This document shows, one piece after another, positions 51,087 through 60,039 of a DNA stretch of 64,000 bases. How positions within the stretch are numbered: the stretch's first letter is position 1; each line of letters opens with the position of its first letter. Under the pieces are notes generated by a model. It had not been told where the DNA came from and did no database searches. It was given only the letters and a program-made list of their open reading frames with translations. Source of the stretch: Paraburkholderia sp. UYCP14C (GTDB taxonomy: Bacteria > Pseudomonadota > Gammaproteobacteria > Burkholderiales > Burkholderiaceae); NCBI RefSeq assembly GCF_004197395.1, contig NZ_SELS01000001.1, forward strand, positions 248,001 to 312,000, given 5' to 3'. The translations under genes were made by a program, and so were the position numbers.

Positions 51087-52106
51087 TCAGGCTTGGCCTT
51101 GCTGACAGCCGCGGCCCTGACCCAAAGCGGCGCCGGCTCTCGCATGACCGGCGCTGCGCCGCGCCGAGCGCGTAACCAGCCAGATCCCCGCGCAGACGAG
51201 CACCAGCGCGACGAGATTCTTCAATTCCATGATGTTCTCGTCCAGACATATCGCCGATAGCACGGTGCCGAACACGGGCACGAGGAAATTGAAAACGGTG
51301 ACCTTGCCGACCTGGTTGTATTTCAGCAAAAGACTCCACAACGTGAAGGCCACTGCGGACAGCAAAGCCAGATAGCCCAGCAATGCCATCGAACCCAGCG
51401 TGAACGTGTGCAACGAACCACCGATCGCGTACCCTGCCGCAAGCAGGACGGCACCGCCAAACCCGAGTTGATAACCCGTCATCACCATGACGTCCATGCT
51501 CTGCGAAACGCGCTTTCCGTAAATCGATGCAGCGGAAAGCACGAATGCGGCAACGACGATGAAGCCTTCGCCGAGCAGGGAGAACGCAAATTCGAACAGG
51601 CCGTCGCCGAAATTGACGAACATCACGCCGACGAATCCCAGCAGGCATCCAAGGGCCTTGCGTGGCGAGACCTTATCGTTCTTATAGATGAAATGGGCCA
51701 GCAGCACGCTGAAGAAGGTCGTCGTCGAGTTCAGGATCGAACCGCGAACGCCGGTCGTGTAGGCGAGACCGATATAAAAGAAAACGTATTGAATGGCCGT
51801 TTGCGTGAAACCCAATAGCATCAGCTGTCCGCTGTTGCGGCGATTCAAATCGAAAACCGGCTTCTTCGAGAAGGCGGCGAGTATCAGCAACAACAGTCCC
51901 GCAAGCACGAACCGGTAGCCTGCGAAGATCAGCTTTGAGGGAATATCGTTTTGCGTGATTCCGAGTAAGGCGTAGCCGATTTTAATTGCCGGGTATGAAC
52001 TGCCCCAAAGCAGGCAGCATACGGTCGCCAGGATAACGAGCACTTTCGGTTGGGTGAAAAACCGCGCGGAATCGCGCGATCCGGTTATTGCTGAAGGCAC
52101 GGACAT
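51087..52106 (-). CDS. DMT-superfamily (EamA) transporter
   Basis: A 339-residue, ten-helix exporter with two EamA repeats (about residues 35-175 and 190-320). WGSSYPAIKIGYALLG opens the first and YGKRVSQSMDVMVMTGYQLG the second. The family exports amino acids and metabolites; substrate unknown. The C-terminus is Arg/Gly-rich and cytoplasmic. The start ATG 52106 (MSVPSAITG) was chosen over 52151 because it begins nearer the conserved part. It is convergent with the persulfide dioxygenase gene, 30 bases away. Codon use is somewhat lower in GC than neighbours. Confidence 0.88.
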   Translation of the reverse strand: MSVPSAITGSRDSARFFTQPKVLVILATVCCLLWGSSYPAIKIGYALLGITQNDIPSKLIFAGYRFVLAGLLLLILAAFSKKPVFDLNRRNSGQLMLLGFTQTAIQYVFFYIGLAYTTGVRGSILNSTTTFFSVLLAHFIYKNDKVSPRKALGCLLGFVGVMFVNFGDGLFEFAFSLLGEGFIVVAAFVLSAASIYGKRVSQSMDVMVMTGYQLGFGGAVLLAAGYAIGGSLHTFTLGSMALLGYLALLSAVAFTLWSLLLKYNQVGKVTVFNFLVPVFGTVLSAICLDENIMELKNLVALVLVCAGIWLVTRSARRSAGHARAGAALGQGRGCQQGQA

Positions 52107-52553
52107 ATTTCGAGTGATGTTGTCTTTGTGCACCGTGTGGGTGGACCACACCAGTGCTTTTTATTGCTGTACTGCCTTTCTGCTGTTCGGCGATACCGAA
52201 TGAAGGCTTTGCGAAATTATACGCAAATGCAAATGTAATGTCAGGCAGCACTCACCGACAGCCATCGGCCATCGATCGAAATGCCACGGGCGACCGGACG
52301 TTACGCCGGCTGCTATGTGCGCATCACTGTGTCGGGCGATCTTCCGACCATGCGCTGGCGAGTGGTGCGCACCTTCACACCTGCGGCGCAGGCACCCGTG
52401 GGTTCGATCATTGTGCGCCGATCGCGCGATGCTCGCCCGCATGGCTTCACGCGTCGATCGGTCATGATGGAAGCGGACGCCGATTGTCGATCCGCACGCG
52501 ATTCGTTCGTCGTATGGATGAAACCGATCAGATTCATCGACCAGGAGCACATC
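52107..52553. other. Divergent gap between DMT transporter and dihydrofolate reductase-like gene
   Basis: This 447-base interval is AT-richer near 52180-52240 (AAATTATACGCAAATGCAAATG), probably the transporter's promoter. A plus-strand frame from 52281 runs into the reductase-like gene but starts without a ribosome-binding site. No other gene or hairpin recognised. Confidence 0.4.
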
Positions 52554-53171
52554 ATGCGCAAGCACATCGTTTCCATGTTCCTCAGCCTCGATGGCGTCAC
52601 GCAATCCCCCGGCGCGCCAACGGAAGATCCCAGTGGCGATTTTCGCCTCGGCGGCTGGACCGTCCCTTACGCGGACGAGTCCAGCGGTCAAAACGTGCGC
52701 GAGTTACTCGCGCAGCCGTTCGAGTTGCTGCTAGGGCGTTGCACGTACGACATATTCGCGTCGTATTGGCCGCACGTACCGGCCGATTCACGCAGCCGCG
52801 GCTTTGCCGACAAGCTCAACCCCGTCGCCAAGCACGTGGCGACGCATCGACCCGACACGCTCGATTGGCACAACAGCCATGCGCTGAAGGGCGACCTGGC
52901 CGACGCGGTACGCGCGCTAAAACATCAGGACGGTGCCAATCTGTTGACGTTCGGCAGCGGCGACATGGTGCGCCAGTTGCTCGCGGCTGGTCTCGTGGAC
53001 GAACTCCGGTTGCTGATTTACCCCGTCATGCTTGGGCACGGCAAGCGCATGTTCGGCGACGACGCGCTGGCGTCCGCCTTCACCCTCGCACACGCGACGA
53101 GCACGCCCCGCGGCGTGCTGATCACTCGCTATACGCGCAACGGCGAGGTGCGCACCGGGACGTTCGAGTAA
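52554..53171 (+). CDS. Dihydrofolate reductase-family (RibD C-terminal-like) protein
   Basis: A 205-residue protein of the RibD C-terminal/YwjB type: MFLSLDGVTQSPGAPTED near the start, LLLGRCTYDIFASYWPH (about residues 57-73), the NADPH-side block NLLTFGSGDMVRQLLAAGLV (about 122-141), and DELRLLIYPVMLGHGKRMF. The true DHFR active-site Asp/Glu is not evident, so it is a reductase of unknown substrate, usual for this family. ATG 52554 has AGGAG upstream. It converges with the LysR gene 70 bases later. Confidence 0.88.
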   Translation: MRKHIVSMFLSLDGVTQSPGAPTEDPSGDFRLGGWTVPYADESSGQNVRELLAQPFELLLGRCTYDIFASYWPHVPADSRSRGFADKLNPVAKHVATHRPDTLDWHNSHALKGDLADAVRALKHQDGANLLTFGSGDMVRQLLAAGLVDELRLLIYPVMLGHGKRMFGDDALASAFTLAHATSTPRGVLITRYTRNGEVRTGTFE

Positions 53172-53241
53172 CTCGAATCACACGCGATGCGGACGGTGCG
53201 CGCGAAGCCTAAGCCTCGGACCCACGCTTGCAAACCAGGCA

Positions 53242-54186
53242 CTACGTCTTCTTCACGTCCCGCGCCCGCCTGCCAGTCGTCACCGAATCCGCGAACAGAT
53301 CGACGACCACCTCGCGCAGCCAGCGATTGCCTTCGTCCTGATGGACCCGCTCGTGCCACAACAAATGGATCGGCGCGGCGGGCAGCGTCATCGGCAGCGC
53401 GCGCAGGCTCAGCGAGAACGGCGTGGCCAACTCCAGAGCGAGGCGCTCGGGCACCGTGGCGATCAGATCGGTACGTTGCAGGATGTAGCCCACGCTCATG
53501 AAGTGCGGCACCGTCAGGCGCACCTGACGCCGCACGCCGCGCCGTTTCAGCCATTCGTCCACCTGACCGTGGCCGGTGCCGGCCGACACCACCACCAGAT
53601 GTTCGGCTTCGCGCCACGCGGAAAGCGTGAGCGGAGCGTCCTCGAGCGGGTGGCCGCGTCTGAACAGACAGACGTAGCGCTGATCGAACAGACGTCGCTG
53701 ATAGAACCCCCCCTTCAACTGCGGCAACAGGCCGATTGCCAGATCGACGCGGCCTTCGGCCATCTCGTTGCTCAGATTGACGCTCGTGTTGCGTACCGTA
53801 TTCATCGCGATGCCGGGCGCGACGCGCGACAATCGTTCCAGCAGGGCGGGCAAAAACACGACTTCGCCGATGTCGGTCATACCGATCGTCATGGTTCGCA
53901 TCGCTCGCAGCGGATCGAAGCCCGTCACCGGATTGAGCGCGGCGTGCAGGGTGGCGAGCGCCTGCGAGACCGGATCCGCGAGACGCAGCGCGAACGGGGT
54001 AGGTACCACGCCGCCCGGCGCCCGCACGAACAGCGGATCGCCCAGCAGGCGGCGCAGCTTCGCAAGCGCATTGCTGACGCCCGGCTGGCTCATGTTCATC
54101 TGCTCGGCGACCCTCGCCACGCGCCGCTCCTGCATCAGCCGCTGGAACAGCAGCAGCAGGTTGAGGTCGAGATCGCTCAGTTCCAT
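53242..54186 (-). CDS. LysR-family regulator of the adjacent monooxygenase
   Basis: A 314-residue LysR protein of the NodD/NahR branch. The winged helix is VAEQMNMSQPGVSNALAKLRRLLGDPLF (conserved QPGVSNALAKLR) at about residues 27-50. The effector domain is about residues 85-300. ATG 54186 begins MELSDLDLNLLLLF, the usual start; an upstream ATG at 54210 is less likely. It is divergent from a flavin monooxygenase gene, 172 bases away, and is expected to activate it with an aromatic inducer; the direct repeats at 54209-54240 are candidate sites. Confidence 0.92.
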   Translation of the reverse strand: MELSDLDLNLLLLFQRLMQERRVARVAEQMNMSQPGVSNALAKLRRLLGDPLFVRAPGGVVPTPFALRLADPVSQALATLHAALNPVTGFDPLRAMRTMTIGMTDIGEVVFLPALLERLSRVAPGIAMNTVRNTSVNLSNEMAEGRVDLAIGLLPQLKGGFYQRRLFDQRYVCLFRRGHPLEDAPLTLSAWREAEHLVVVSAGTGHGQVDEWLKRRGVRRQVRLTVPHFMSVGYILQRTDLIATVPERLALELATPFSLSLRALPMTLPAAPIHLLWHERVHQDEGNRWLREVVVDLFADSVTTGRRARDVKKT

Positions 54187-54208
54187 GGTTTCGGCATGAC
54201 CTAAGGTC

Positions 54209-54240
54209 ATTCATTTCAGTGATGAAGGAGATTCATTTCA
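54209..54240. promoter_or_regulatory. Direct repeat in LysR/monooxygenase divergent region
   Basis: ATTCATTTCA occurs at 54209-54218 and again at 54231-54240, 22 bases apart (two helical turns), with TGATGAA between them. Spacing on one face of DNA fits a LysR tetramer site. Binding is inferred. Confidence 0.4.
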
Positions 54241-54358
54241 TCTTATTGAGCAATGAAGGTCTAGTGCTGAAAATACCGACACGGTATCCGCATGCAGCGC
54301 GCCGACCGCGCGTTCCACAGCGACCCGAATCGAGAAACCCGAAATCGGAGACACAATC

Positions 54359-55576
54359 ATGACCCGGATGAATCTGAGCATCGCGATCGTCGGCGCTGGC
54401 ATCGGCGGCCTGACGCTGGCGCTTGCACTACGCGAACATGGCATCGATGCGCAACTCTACGAGCAGACCGACGAGTTGCGCGAAGTGGGCGCGGCAGTCG
54501 CACTGTCGGCCAACGCGACGCGCTTTTACGAGCGCATGGGACTACGCTCCGCGTTCGAAAACGTGTGCGCGGAGGTGCCCGGGCTGATCTATCGCGACGG
54601 CCGCAGCGGCAGTGTCATTGGACATCATCGCGGCATGCCCAGCTATCGCGAGCAGTTCGGTGGCTCGTATTGGGGCGTTCATCGCGCCGATCTGCAGGCG
54701 GTGCTGTCGAAGGCCGTCGGTCTCGAGCACATCAATCTCAGCCATCGGCTGGTCGATCTCGTGCAGCATCCCGATCGCGTGACCCTCGCGTTCGACAACG
54801 GTCGACGCATCGACGCCGATCTCGTGATCGGCGCCGACGGCGCACGCTCGATCACGCGACGCTGGATGCTCGGCTACGACGACGCGCTGTATTCCGGCTG
54901 CTCGGGCTTTCGTGGCATCGTGCCGGCCGAGCGCATGGACCTGTTGCCCGATCCGGAGACGATCCAGTTCTGGGTCGGCCCCGGCGGCCATCTGCTGCAT
55001 TATCCGATCGGCGACAAAGGCGATCAGAACTTCCTGCTGGTCGAGCGTCATCCGTCACCGTGGCCGTCGCGCGACTGGGTCATGCAGTCGACCGAGGGCG
55101 AGCAGCTGCGCCTGTTCAAGGACTGGCATCCGGCCGTCGTGCAGATGATCACGGCCGTGCCGATCAGTCAGCGCTGGGGCCTGTTTCACCGTCCGCCGCT
55201 CGGCCGCTGGAGCAAAGGTCGCGTGACGCTGATCGGCGATGCCGCGCATGCGCTGGTGCCGCATCACGGCCAGGGCGCCAACCAGTCGATCGAGGATGCC
55301 GTGGTGCTGGCCGCGCAACTGGCCAAGGCGGGCGCGGGCAACTGGCGCGAAGCGCAGGAAGCCTACGAGCGTCTGCGCCGGGGCCGCACGCGCAAGGTGC
55401 AGTACGCGTCGATCACCACCGCGGACGTGCTGCATCTGCCGGACGGACCCGCCGCGCAGGAACGCAACGCGCGACTAGGTGCGCGCGATAGCATGCTGCA
55501 TCACCTCGACTGGATTCACGACTTCGATGCGCTCGCGCAGGAGCCGAGCGAGCGGCAAGGGGGCACGTGGCTTTGA
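54359..55576 (+). CDS. FAD-dependent aromatic monooxygenase (salicylate/3-hydroxybenzoate hydroxylase-like)
   Basis: A 405-residue flavoprotein hydroxylase. The FAD motif is IVGAGIGGLTLALALREHGI (residues 10-29, GxGxxG), the DG motif is DLVIGADGARSITRRWMLG (about 156-174), and the second FAD motif is GRVTLIGDAAHALVPHHGQG (about 287-306). Sequence around the active site resembles salicylate 1-hydroxylase and 3-hydroxybenzoate 6-hydroxylase. Substrate is therefore a small aromatic acid or phenol; the exact one is not shown. Divergent LysR is the likely activator. No ring-cleavage gene is adjacent, so the product must be processed elsewhere. Confidence 0.9.
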   Translation: MTRMNLSIAIVGAGIGGLTLALALREHGIDAQLYEQTDELREVGAAVALSANATRFYERMGLRSAFENVCAEVPGLIYRDGRSGSVIGHHRGMPSYREQFGGSYWGVHRADLQAVLSKAVGLEHINLSHRLVDLVQHPDRVTLAFDNGRRIDADLVIGADGARSITRRWMLGYDDALYSGCSGFRGIVPAERMDLLPDPETIQFWVGPGGHLLHYPIGDKGDQNFLLVERHPSPWPSRDWVMQSTEGEQLRLFKDWHPAVVQMITAVPISQRWGLFHRPPLGRWSKGRVTLIGDAAHALVPHHGQGANQSIEDAVVLAAQLAKAGAGNWREAQEAYERLRRGRTRKVQYASITTADVLHLPDGPAAQERNARLGARDSMLHHLDWIHDFDALAQEPSERQGGTWL

Positions 55577-55623
55577 GCCTCTGTGTGAGGCTGCAATAGA
55601 GAGGCGCTTGGCCGCATGCTAAT

Positions 55624-55676
55624 GCCGGACGCCGCGATCCTTCAATGGGGAGGATCGCGGCGCCAGCGAGTCCGGC
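55624..55676. terminator. Long GC hairpin downstream of monooxygenase
   Basis: CGCCGCGATCCT (55630-55641) pairs perfectly with AGGATCGCGGCG (55651-55662), and outside it GCCGGAC (55624-55630) pairs with GTCCGGC (55670-55676). There is no T-run. It may be a Rho-independent-like terminator or a stabilising element, and lies 48 bases after the monooxygenase stop. Confidence 0.55.
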
Positions 55677-55828
55677 GCCACACATGCCATAGTGGTTGTC
55701 GGTGCGGCGCTAAAGCACCCTGGTGCCGGTAAGCTGATTCGACAGGCGACTAGTGATGGTCTCGACCATCTGTTCAACCGGAAGTTTAGCTGTATCGTTC
55801 GCGGCTGACCTGTCATCCTTACTAGCGG

Positions 55829-56164
55829 TTAATGGCCGGTAGCGGCTGGCGACACCACGCTCGGGGTCGCCAGCGTGTTGTTGGTCTTGGGAGCCGGGGC
55901 GGTGTCGGACGTCGAACCGGTGTTGTTGCTCGGCAGGCCCGAGTTCGGCGCTCTGGCGCCCATGCCGCTGTCCGAGTTGGTGGCGCCAGGCATGCCGTAG
56001 CCGCCCGTGGTTGCGCCGTTCATCTGGTTCGACGGACTCGCCGTGCTGCCGGCGGTGCCGGTCGAACCGCTGCCGTTCTGGCCTCCGGCCGCCTGCGCAT
56101 AAGCGCCGCCAGACAGCGAGAGTGCGGCGACGGCCGCGACTAATGTGATGGTTGCCTTGTTCAT
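55829..56164 (-). CDS. Exported low-complexity protein
   Basis: A 111-residue protein with a signal peptide (MNKATITLVAAVAALSLSGG, cleavage after AYAQ) and a mature part made of Gly, Ser, Thr, Asn and Pro with little order (NSDSGMGARAPNSGLPSNNT). Probably a periplasmic or surface disordered protein. ATG 56164 follows AAGGAGG, so expression is likely. No family recognised. It is divergent from the TIGR03118 lipoprotein gene at 56493, and the 328-base gap between them (56165-56492) shows no other gene. Confidence 0.7.
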   Translation of the reverse strand: MNKATITLVAAVAALSLSGGAYAQAAGGQNGSGSTGTAGSTASPSNQMNGATTGGYGMPGATNSDSGMGARAPNSGLPSNNTGSTSDTAPAPKTNNTLATPSVVSPAATGH

Positions 56165-56492
56165 GATCCGCCCCTCCTTAATTGAACTGGAAGAAAGACG
56201 CAGACAGTTGCCGCCTGCGCTACAGAAGTGCCGCAATCAGCGTGCCGCGCGCTTTTGTCGTACCGAAACGACCGGCGTCACACGGAGCGGGCCGTATCAG
56301 TCACGTAGTGCAGCGGCGCCGCCTCGGGCAATTTCGACGTGGGCCGCAGGCGGGCGCTTTTATCCAGACGAGTTCAGCCGTTGCGATCGCACGAGATCTG
56401 CCACGAAATAAGCCCCTCTCCACCGGAATAAACGCCGCGCCGTCCTCGTTCATTGACCGTGAGGTCCATTGGGCAGAACAAGGAGTGCGGTC

Positions 56493-57680
56493 ATGAAGTC
56501 TCTACTCGCTCTATTCGGCGTCGTCGCGTGCGGCGCGGCCGTCGCGACTCTCGTGTCATGCGGCGGCGGAGATGGCGGCGGTGGCTCGAGTTCGAACGGC
56601 GCAAGCCAACTCATCCAGTCGTCGTTCGCGGTGACCGCCCTCGTATCCGATGGCGCGTTGCCCGCTGCGCATCCCGACGCAAATCTGAAAAACCCTTGGG
56701 GCGTCGCCTTCAATCCCAAAGGGTTCGTCTGGGTCGCGGACAACGGCTCCAATGTCGCGACGCTCTATGACGGCAATGGCGTGCCGCAATCGCTGATCGT
56801 CACGATACCCGATGGCAAGAACGGATCGGCATCGCCCACGGGCGTCGTTTTCAATGGAACGCAAAGCTTCCTCGTCACGGAAAACGGCAAGTCTGGCGTC
56901 GCTGCATTCATCTTCACGGGCGAAGGCGGGACTATCACCGCATGGGCGCCCGCGGTCGGGCCGACCAATGCGTTCGTTATGTACGACGACGGCACGGGCG
57001 GCGCCGTCTACAAGGGTCTCGCGCTCGCTGCGACGAGCAACGGCAACTTCCTCTACGCGACGGACTTCCACAACAACAAGATCGACGTCTTCGATACCAA
57101 GTTCACGAAGGTCGCGATGCCCGGCGGCTTCAAGGACCCGGCGATTCCAGCCGGTTTTGCGCCGTTCGGCATTCAGGCGATTGGCTCGAATCTGTTCGTC
57201 ACCTACGCGATGCAAGACACAGCCAAACACGACGACGTCGCGGGCGCGGGACTCGGCATGGTCGACGTGTACGACACCTCGGGCAACCTGAAGCAACGCT
57301 TCGCGACAGGCGGTCCGTTGAATGCGCCGTGGGGCATTGCGCAAGCGCCCGCAAACTTCGGCTCGATGGGCGGCGCAATCCTGATCGGCAATTTCGGCAA
57401 TGGCATGATCAATGCGTTCAATGCATCGAGCGGGCAGTCGATGGGGCAGGTCAGCGGCCCGAACGGCAGTCCGATCGTCGAGCGCGGCTTGTGGGGCATC
57501 GCGTTCGGCAACGACCTCAGCAATCAGCCTTCCAGCACGCTCTTCTTTGCGGCGGGGCCGAATGACGAAGCCGATGGCGTCTACGGAAGAATCGATCTGA
57601 ATACGATGTCGAGCTCAGGCACGACCACGGGGACGAACACAGGTTCGAGCGTGGGCGGAGGGATGAGCATTGGAATGTAG
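56493..57680 (+). CDS. TIGR03118-family beta-propeller lipoprotein
   Basis: A 395-residue exported protein. The signal peptide ends in VSCGGG (lipobox Cys about residue 23). The mature part has repeated blade-like units: NPWGVAFNPKGFVWVADNGS, GVVFNGTQSFLVTENG, GLALAATSNGNFLYATDFHN and APWGIAQAPANFGSMGGAIL, a beta-propeller pattern of the uncharacterised TIGR03118 family. It ends in a Thr/Ser/Gly tail. AAGGAG lies upstream of ATG 56493. Cell-surface lipoprotein; function unknown. Confidence 0.85.
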   Translation: MKSLLALFGVVACGAAVATLVSCGGGDGGGGSSSNGASQLIQSSFAVTALVSDGALPAAHPDANLKNPWGVAFNPKGFVWVADNGSNVATLYDGNGVPQSLIVTIPDGKNGSASPTGVVFNGTQSFLVTENGKSGVAAFIFTGEGGTITAWAPAVGPTNAFVMYDDGTGGAVYKGLALAATSNGNFLYATDFHNNKIDVFDTKFTKVAMPGGFKDPAIPAGFAPFGIQAIGSNLFVTYAMQDTAKHDDVAGAGLGMVDVYDTSGNLKQRFATGGPLNAPWGIAQAPANFGSMGGAILIGNFGNGMINAFNASSGQSMGQVSGPNGSPIVERGLWGIAFGNDLSNQPSSTLFFAAGPNDEADGVYGRIDLNTMSSSGTTTGTNTGSSVGGGMSIGM

Positions 57681-57706
57681 CGCTGAACGCGCGATAGATT
57701 GGCGCC

Positions 57707-57723
57707 GCCCTCGACGCGAGGGC
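57707..57723. terminator. Hairpin between convergent genes
   Basis: GCCCTCG (57707-57713) and CGAGGGC (57717-57723) form a 7-bp stem with an ACG loop, between the TIGR03118 stop and the stop of the binding-protein pseudogene. It may end transcription in both directions. Confidence 0.45.
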
Positions 57724-58452
57724 TCAACCCGCGAGAGCGGGATCAATCTCGTTGTGTGTCAGACCGAATCCCGCCATGCGAGCACGATGGTCCGGTGAGC
57801 CTAGATAGGAACGAAGGGCTTTGTTGACTGCCTGGATCAGCTCGCTGTTTCTTCTATTGAACGAGAATGCCCCGAGCGGAGGCTTTTGCTGCTTGCCCTT
57901 CATTTCCGGTTCGTGCTCAACGGCTTCGAGTTTGAATCTGCGATCCGGTTCGCCACTATCCGATTTCCCAGCGCCGTGCTCGCATATGCATCGATGGCGC
58001 CACAGAGAACCGCTTCGAGAGTGTCGGCCTGATGCTCGAAGACGGCTATCTGGTGTTCGCTCACCCCTGACGCTCTCGCTGTCTCGTGCTGCACCTGTCC
58101 GGCTATGATGCCAAGGCGCGCATCCGGGCGTTTGGCAAGTGACACGTAGCTGTCGAGCGCTTTCGGGTTGCCGGTCCGAACCAGAAAGCCGTCCGCGATT
58201 CCCCACACCGGGATGCTGAAAGCAAGCCTGTCTGCGCGTTCACGAGTGACGAAGAGCGGAACGTTCATATCCCACCTGCCTGCTTCAACGCCGGGTAAGA
58301 GTTCACTACGACGTCAGACGATGCTCGATCCGGGTTACACCGATCGTCCGAAGAACCGCGTCGGCCAATTCGATGTCGGTGCCCGTAGCAGTACCATCTG
58401 CTTCCGTCCAGCCGAACGGGGGTTCTTCGATGTACGCAATCGTTACCTTCAT
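57724..58452 (-). pseudogene. Amino-acid ABC binding-protein gene with two compensating frameshifts
   Basis: Minus-strand reading from ATG 58452 gives MKVTIAYIEEPPFGWTEADG and TDIELADAVLRTIGV, the start of a family-3 solute-binding protein. Near 58305 the frame runs into stops; a second frame then continues the family (ADRLAFSIPVWGIADGF to LCGAIDAYASTALGNRI). Near 57940 the reading returns to the first frame (FKLEAVEHEPEMKGKQQ) and ends with a plausible C-terminus at 57724. So two indels restore the frame overall, with the middle third shifted. No permease gene is adjacent and no signal peptide precedes the start. Confidence 0.7.
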
Positions 58453-58821
58453 CGCTGAGTCTCGCGAACTGGGAACGGCCATCAAATCCAGCACCGATTG
58501 CTAGCGATTCTACTTGTATGCGCGATTGTCGCTTTTTGACCGTGCTCTGCCGGATCTGCCGAAAATGACCGTCGCGGCTTTCGTTGCACCGAACGCGGTT
58601 ATGCTTGGACCGGGCGCGACGCCCAAGGACGTTGGCTGGATTCCGAGGCATCGCTACGGAAACGCACCCACTTCTTCCTGTTACTTGATGGCCACGATCC
58701 CTTTACGCACTGCTTCGAGCGCACCGGCAGTCGCTCGACGAAATATTTCTCGCGCTCGCCACAATATTCGCGCGTCTGAAACGTCTTCAGGCGCATGGAA
58801 CCGCCACGCACCTCGCACCCG
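58453..58821. other. Gap before the ECF sigma factor
   Basis: This 369-base interval lies between the binding-protein pseudogene and the sigma factor. A plus-strand frame from 58514 is open but without a ribosome-binding site or family match. The sigma factor's promoter must be here, but I could not identify it. Confidence 0.4.
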
Positions 58822-59376
58822 ATGACCGACCGAGACAGCGACATCACCGCAACCGTGGTGCGTGAGCGCACGAGGCTCGTCAATTTCATCCGGCGTCGAA
58901 TCCGCGACCCGGACGACGCCGAGGACATCCTGCAGGATGTGTTCCACGAATTCGTGCAGGCTTACCGGCTTCCCGCTCCGATCGAACAGGCGAGCGCGTG
59001 GCTTTTTCGTGCCGCACGTAATCGCATCATCGATCGCTTTCGCAAGAAGAAAGAGCAGCCGCTGACGGATCTGCCCGGCGTCGAAGACGACGCCAGCAGC
59101 GAGTATCGCCTCGACCTCGCACTACCGGCGCACGATGCGGGTCCCGAAGCCCTCTACGCTCGCGCTCTGTTGCTCGAGGCCTTGCAGGATGCGCTCGACG
59201 AGTTGCCGCCGAATCAACGGGAGGTATTCATCGCGCACGAGCTCGAAGGGCGGTCCTTCAAAGACATGGTGGCGGAGAGCGGGGTCACGCTCAACACGCT
59301 GCTCGCGCGCAAACGCTACGCGGTGCTGCATCTGCGCGTCCGACTGCAGGCCATTTATGACGAACTGGATATTTAG
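58822..59376 (+). CDS. ECF sigma-70 factor
   Basis: A 184-residue ECF sigma factor. Region 2 is about residues 15-75 (FIRRRIRDPDDAEDILQDVF, then AARNRIIDRFRKKKE), and region 4 is about 115-170 (LDELPPNQREVFIAHELEGR and SFKDMVAESGVTLNTLLARK). Start: ATG 58822 begins the usual MTDRDSDI sequence; an upstream ATG at 58795 has a weak AGG. No anti-sigma gene is evident; the next gene encodes a small membrane protein that might take that role. The following three genes (membrane protein, ferredoxin, methyltransferase) run on in the same direction with small gaps. Confidence 0.88.
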   Translation: MTDRDSDITATVVRERTRLVNFIRRRIRDPDDAEDILQDVFHEFVQAYRLPAPIEQASAWLFRAARNRIIDRFRKKKEQPLTDLPGVEDDASSEYRLDLALPAHDAGPEALYARALLLEALQDALDELPPNQREVFIAHELEGRSFKDMVAESGVTLNTLLARKRYAVLHLRVRLQAIYDELDI

Positions 59377-59388
59377 AGGAGTCGACGG

Positions 59389-59697
59389 ATGAAGTTTCGA
59401 ATCAGATGTATGGGTAAAGCACTGCTGGTGCTGGTCGCAATTGGCGTGCTCGGGTGGGTGGTCATGACGCTATGGAATTGGGTGATTCCGGCGCTATTCG
59501 TTGGCGCCCGTGCGATCGATTACGCACATGCGTTGGGCTTGCTGGTTTTGAGCCGCATCCTGTTTGGCGGATTCCGCGGACATGGCGGCTGGCGCGGACG
59601 GCGTCACTGGCGCAAATGGGAAGCGATGACGCCTGAAGAACGCGAGCACTTTCAGACGGCATGGCGATCGGGCCGCGACCGGCGCGCGGGAGACTGA
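59389..59697 (+). CDS. Small membrane protein next to ECF sigma factor
   Basis: A 102-residue protein with a hydrophobic helix (about residues 8-26, ALLVLVAIGVLGWVVMTLW), a second weaker one (about 33-54), and a basic C-terminal tail (GGFRGHGGWRGRRHWRKWEA) ending in MTPEEREHFQTAWRSGR. GAGGAG lies upstream. The MTPEER segment is common in small metal- or stress-related envelope proteins. It follows the sigma gene by 12 bases, so it may be its anti-sigma or a target; neither is shown. Confidence 0.7.
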   Translation: MKFRIRCMGKALLVLVAIGVLGWVVMTLWNWVIPALFVGARAIDYAHALGLLVLSRILFGGFRGHGGWRGRRHWRKWEAMTPEEREHFQTAWRSGRDRRAGD

Positions 59698-59699
59698 AC

Positions 59700-59996
59700 A
59701 TGCGCGACAAATCGACGGGCGACTGCAAACAGAAGCCGGGTGTGATTGCGCCCGTCGTCGACCTGAAACGCTGCGAAGGCAAGGGCGATTGCGTGGAGGT
59801 TTGTCCCGAGAATGTGTTTGAGATCCGCCGCATCGATGAGGTTGACTATCTCAGCCTCGATCTGATGCATCGCCTCAAGCTACGCGTGCATCGGATGAAA
59901 GTCGCCTACACACCGAACGCGCACGCCTGCCGGTCGTGCGGTCTTTGCGTGACGGCATGCCCCGAACACGCGATCAAGCTGGCCAGAACGGCATAG
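59700..59996 (+). CDS. Ferredoxin with one incomplete 4Fe-4S motif
   Basis: A 98-residue ferredoxin. The C-terminal cluster motif CRSCGLCVTACPEHAIKL (Cys77, 80, 83, 87) is a complete CxxCxxCxxxCP. The N-terminal one, CEGKGDCVEVCPENVF, has Cys25, 31 and 35 but Lys28 where the second Cys should be, so this site probably holds a 3Fe-4S cluster or none, as in some seven-iron ferredoxins. A long insert (residues 40-75) separates them. GGGAGA lies upstream of ATG 59700, two bases after the preceding stop. Redox partner unknown. Confidence 0.88.
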   Translation: MRDKSTGDCKQKPGVIAPVVDLKRCEGKGDCVEVCPENVFEIRRIDEVDYLSLDLMHRLKLRVHRMKVAYTPNAHACRSCGLCVTACPEHAIKLARTA

Positions 59997-60039
59997 CTGC
60001 ATACGTCATCAGCATGATCGACCTTGTCAAGGAGCGCAC

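Noticed and set aside
54292-55491. Arg-rich plus-strand frame overlapping the flavin monooxygenase
   Set aside because: It is a shifted frame of an intact enzyme gene, with no ribosome-binding site and an implausible amino-acid composition.
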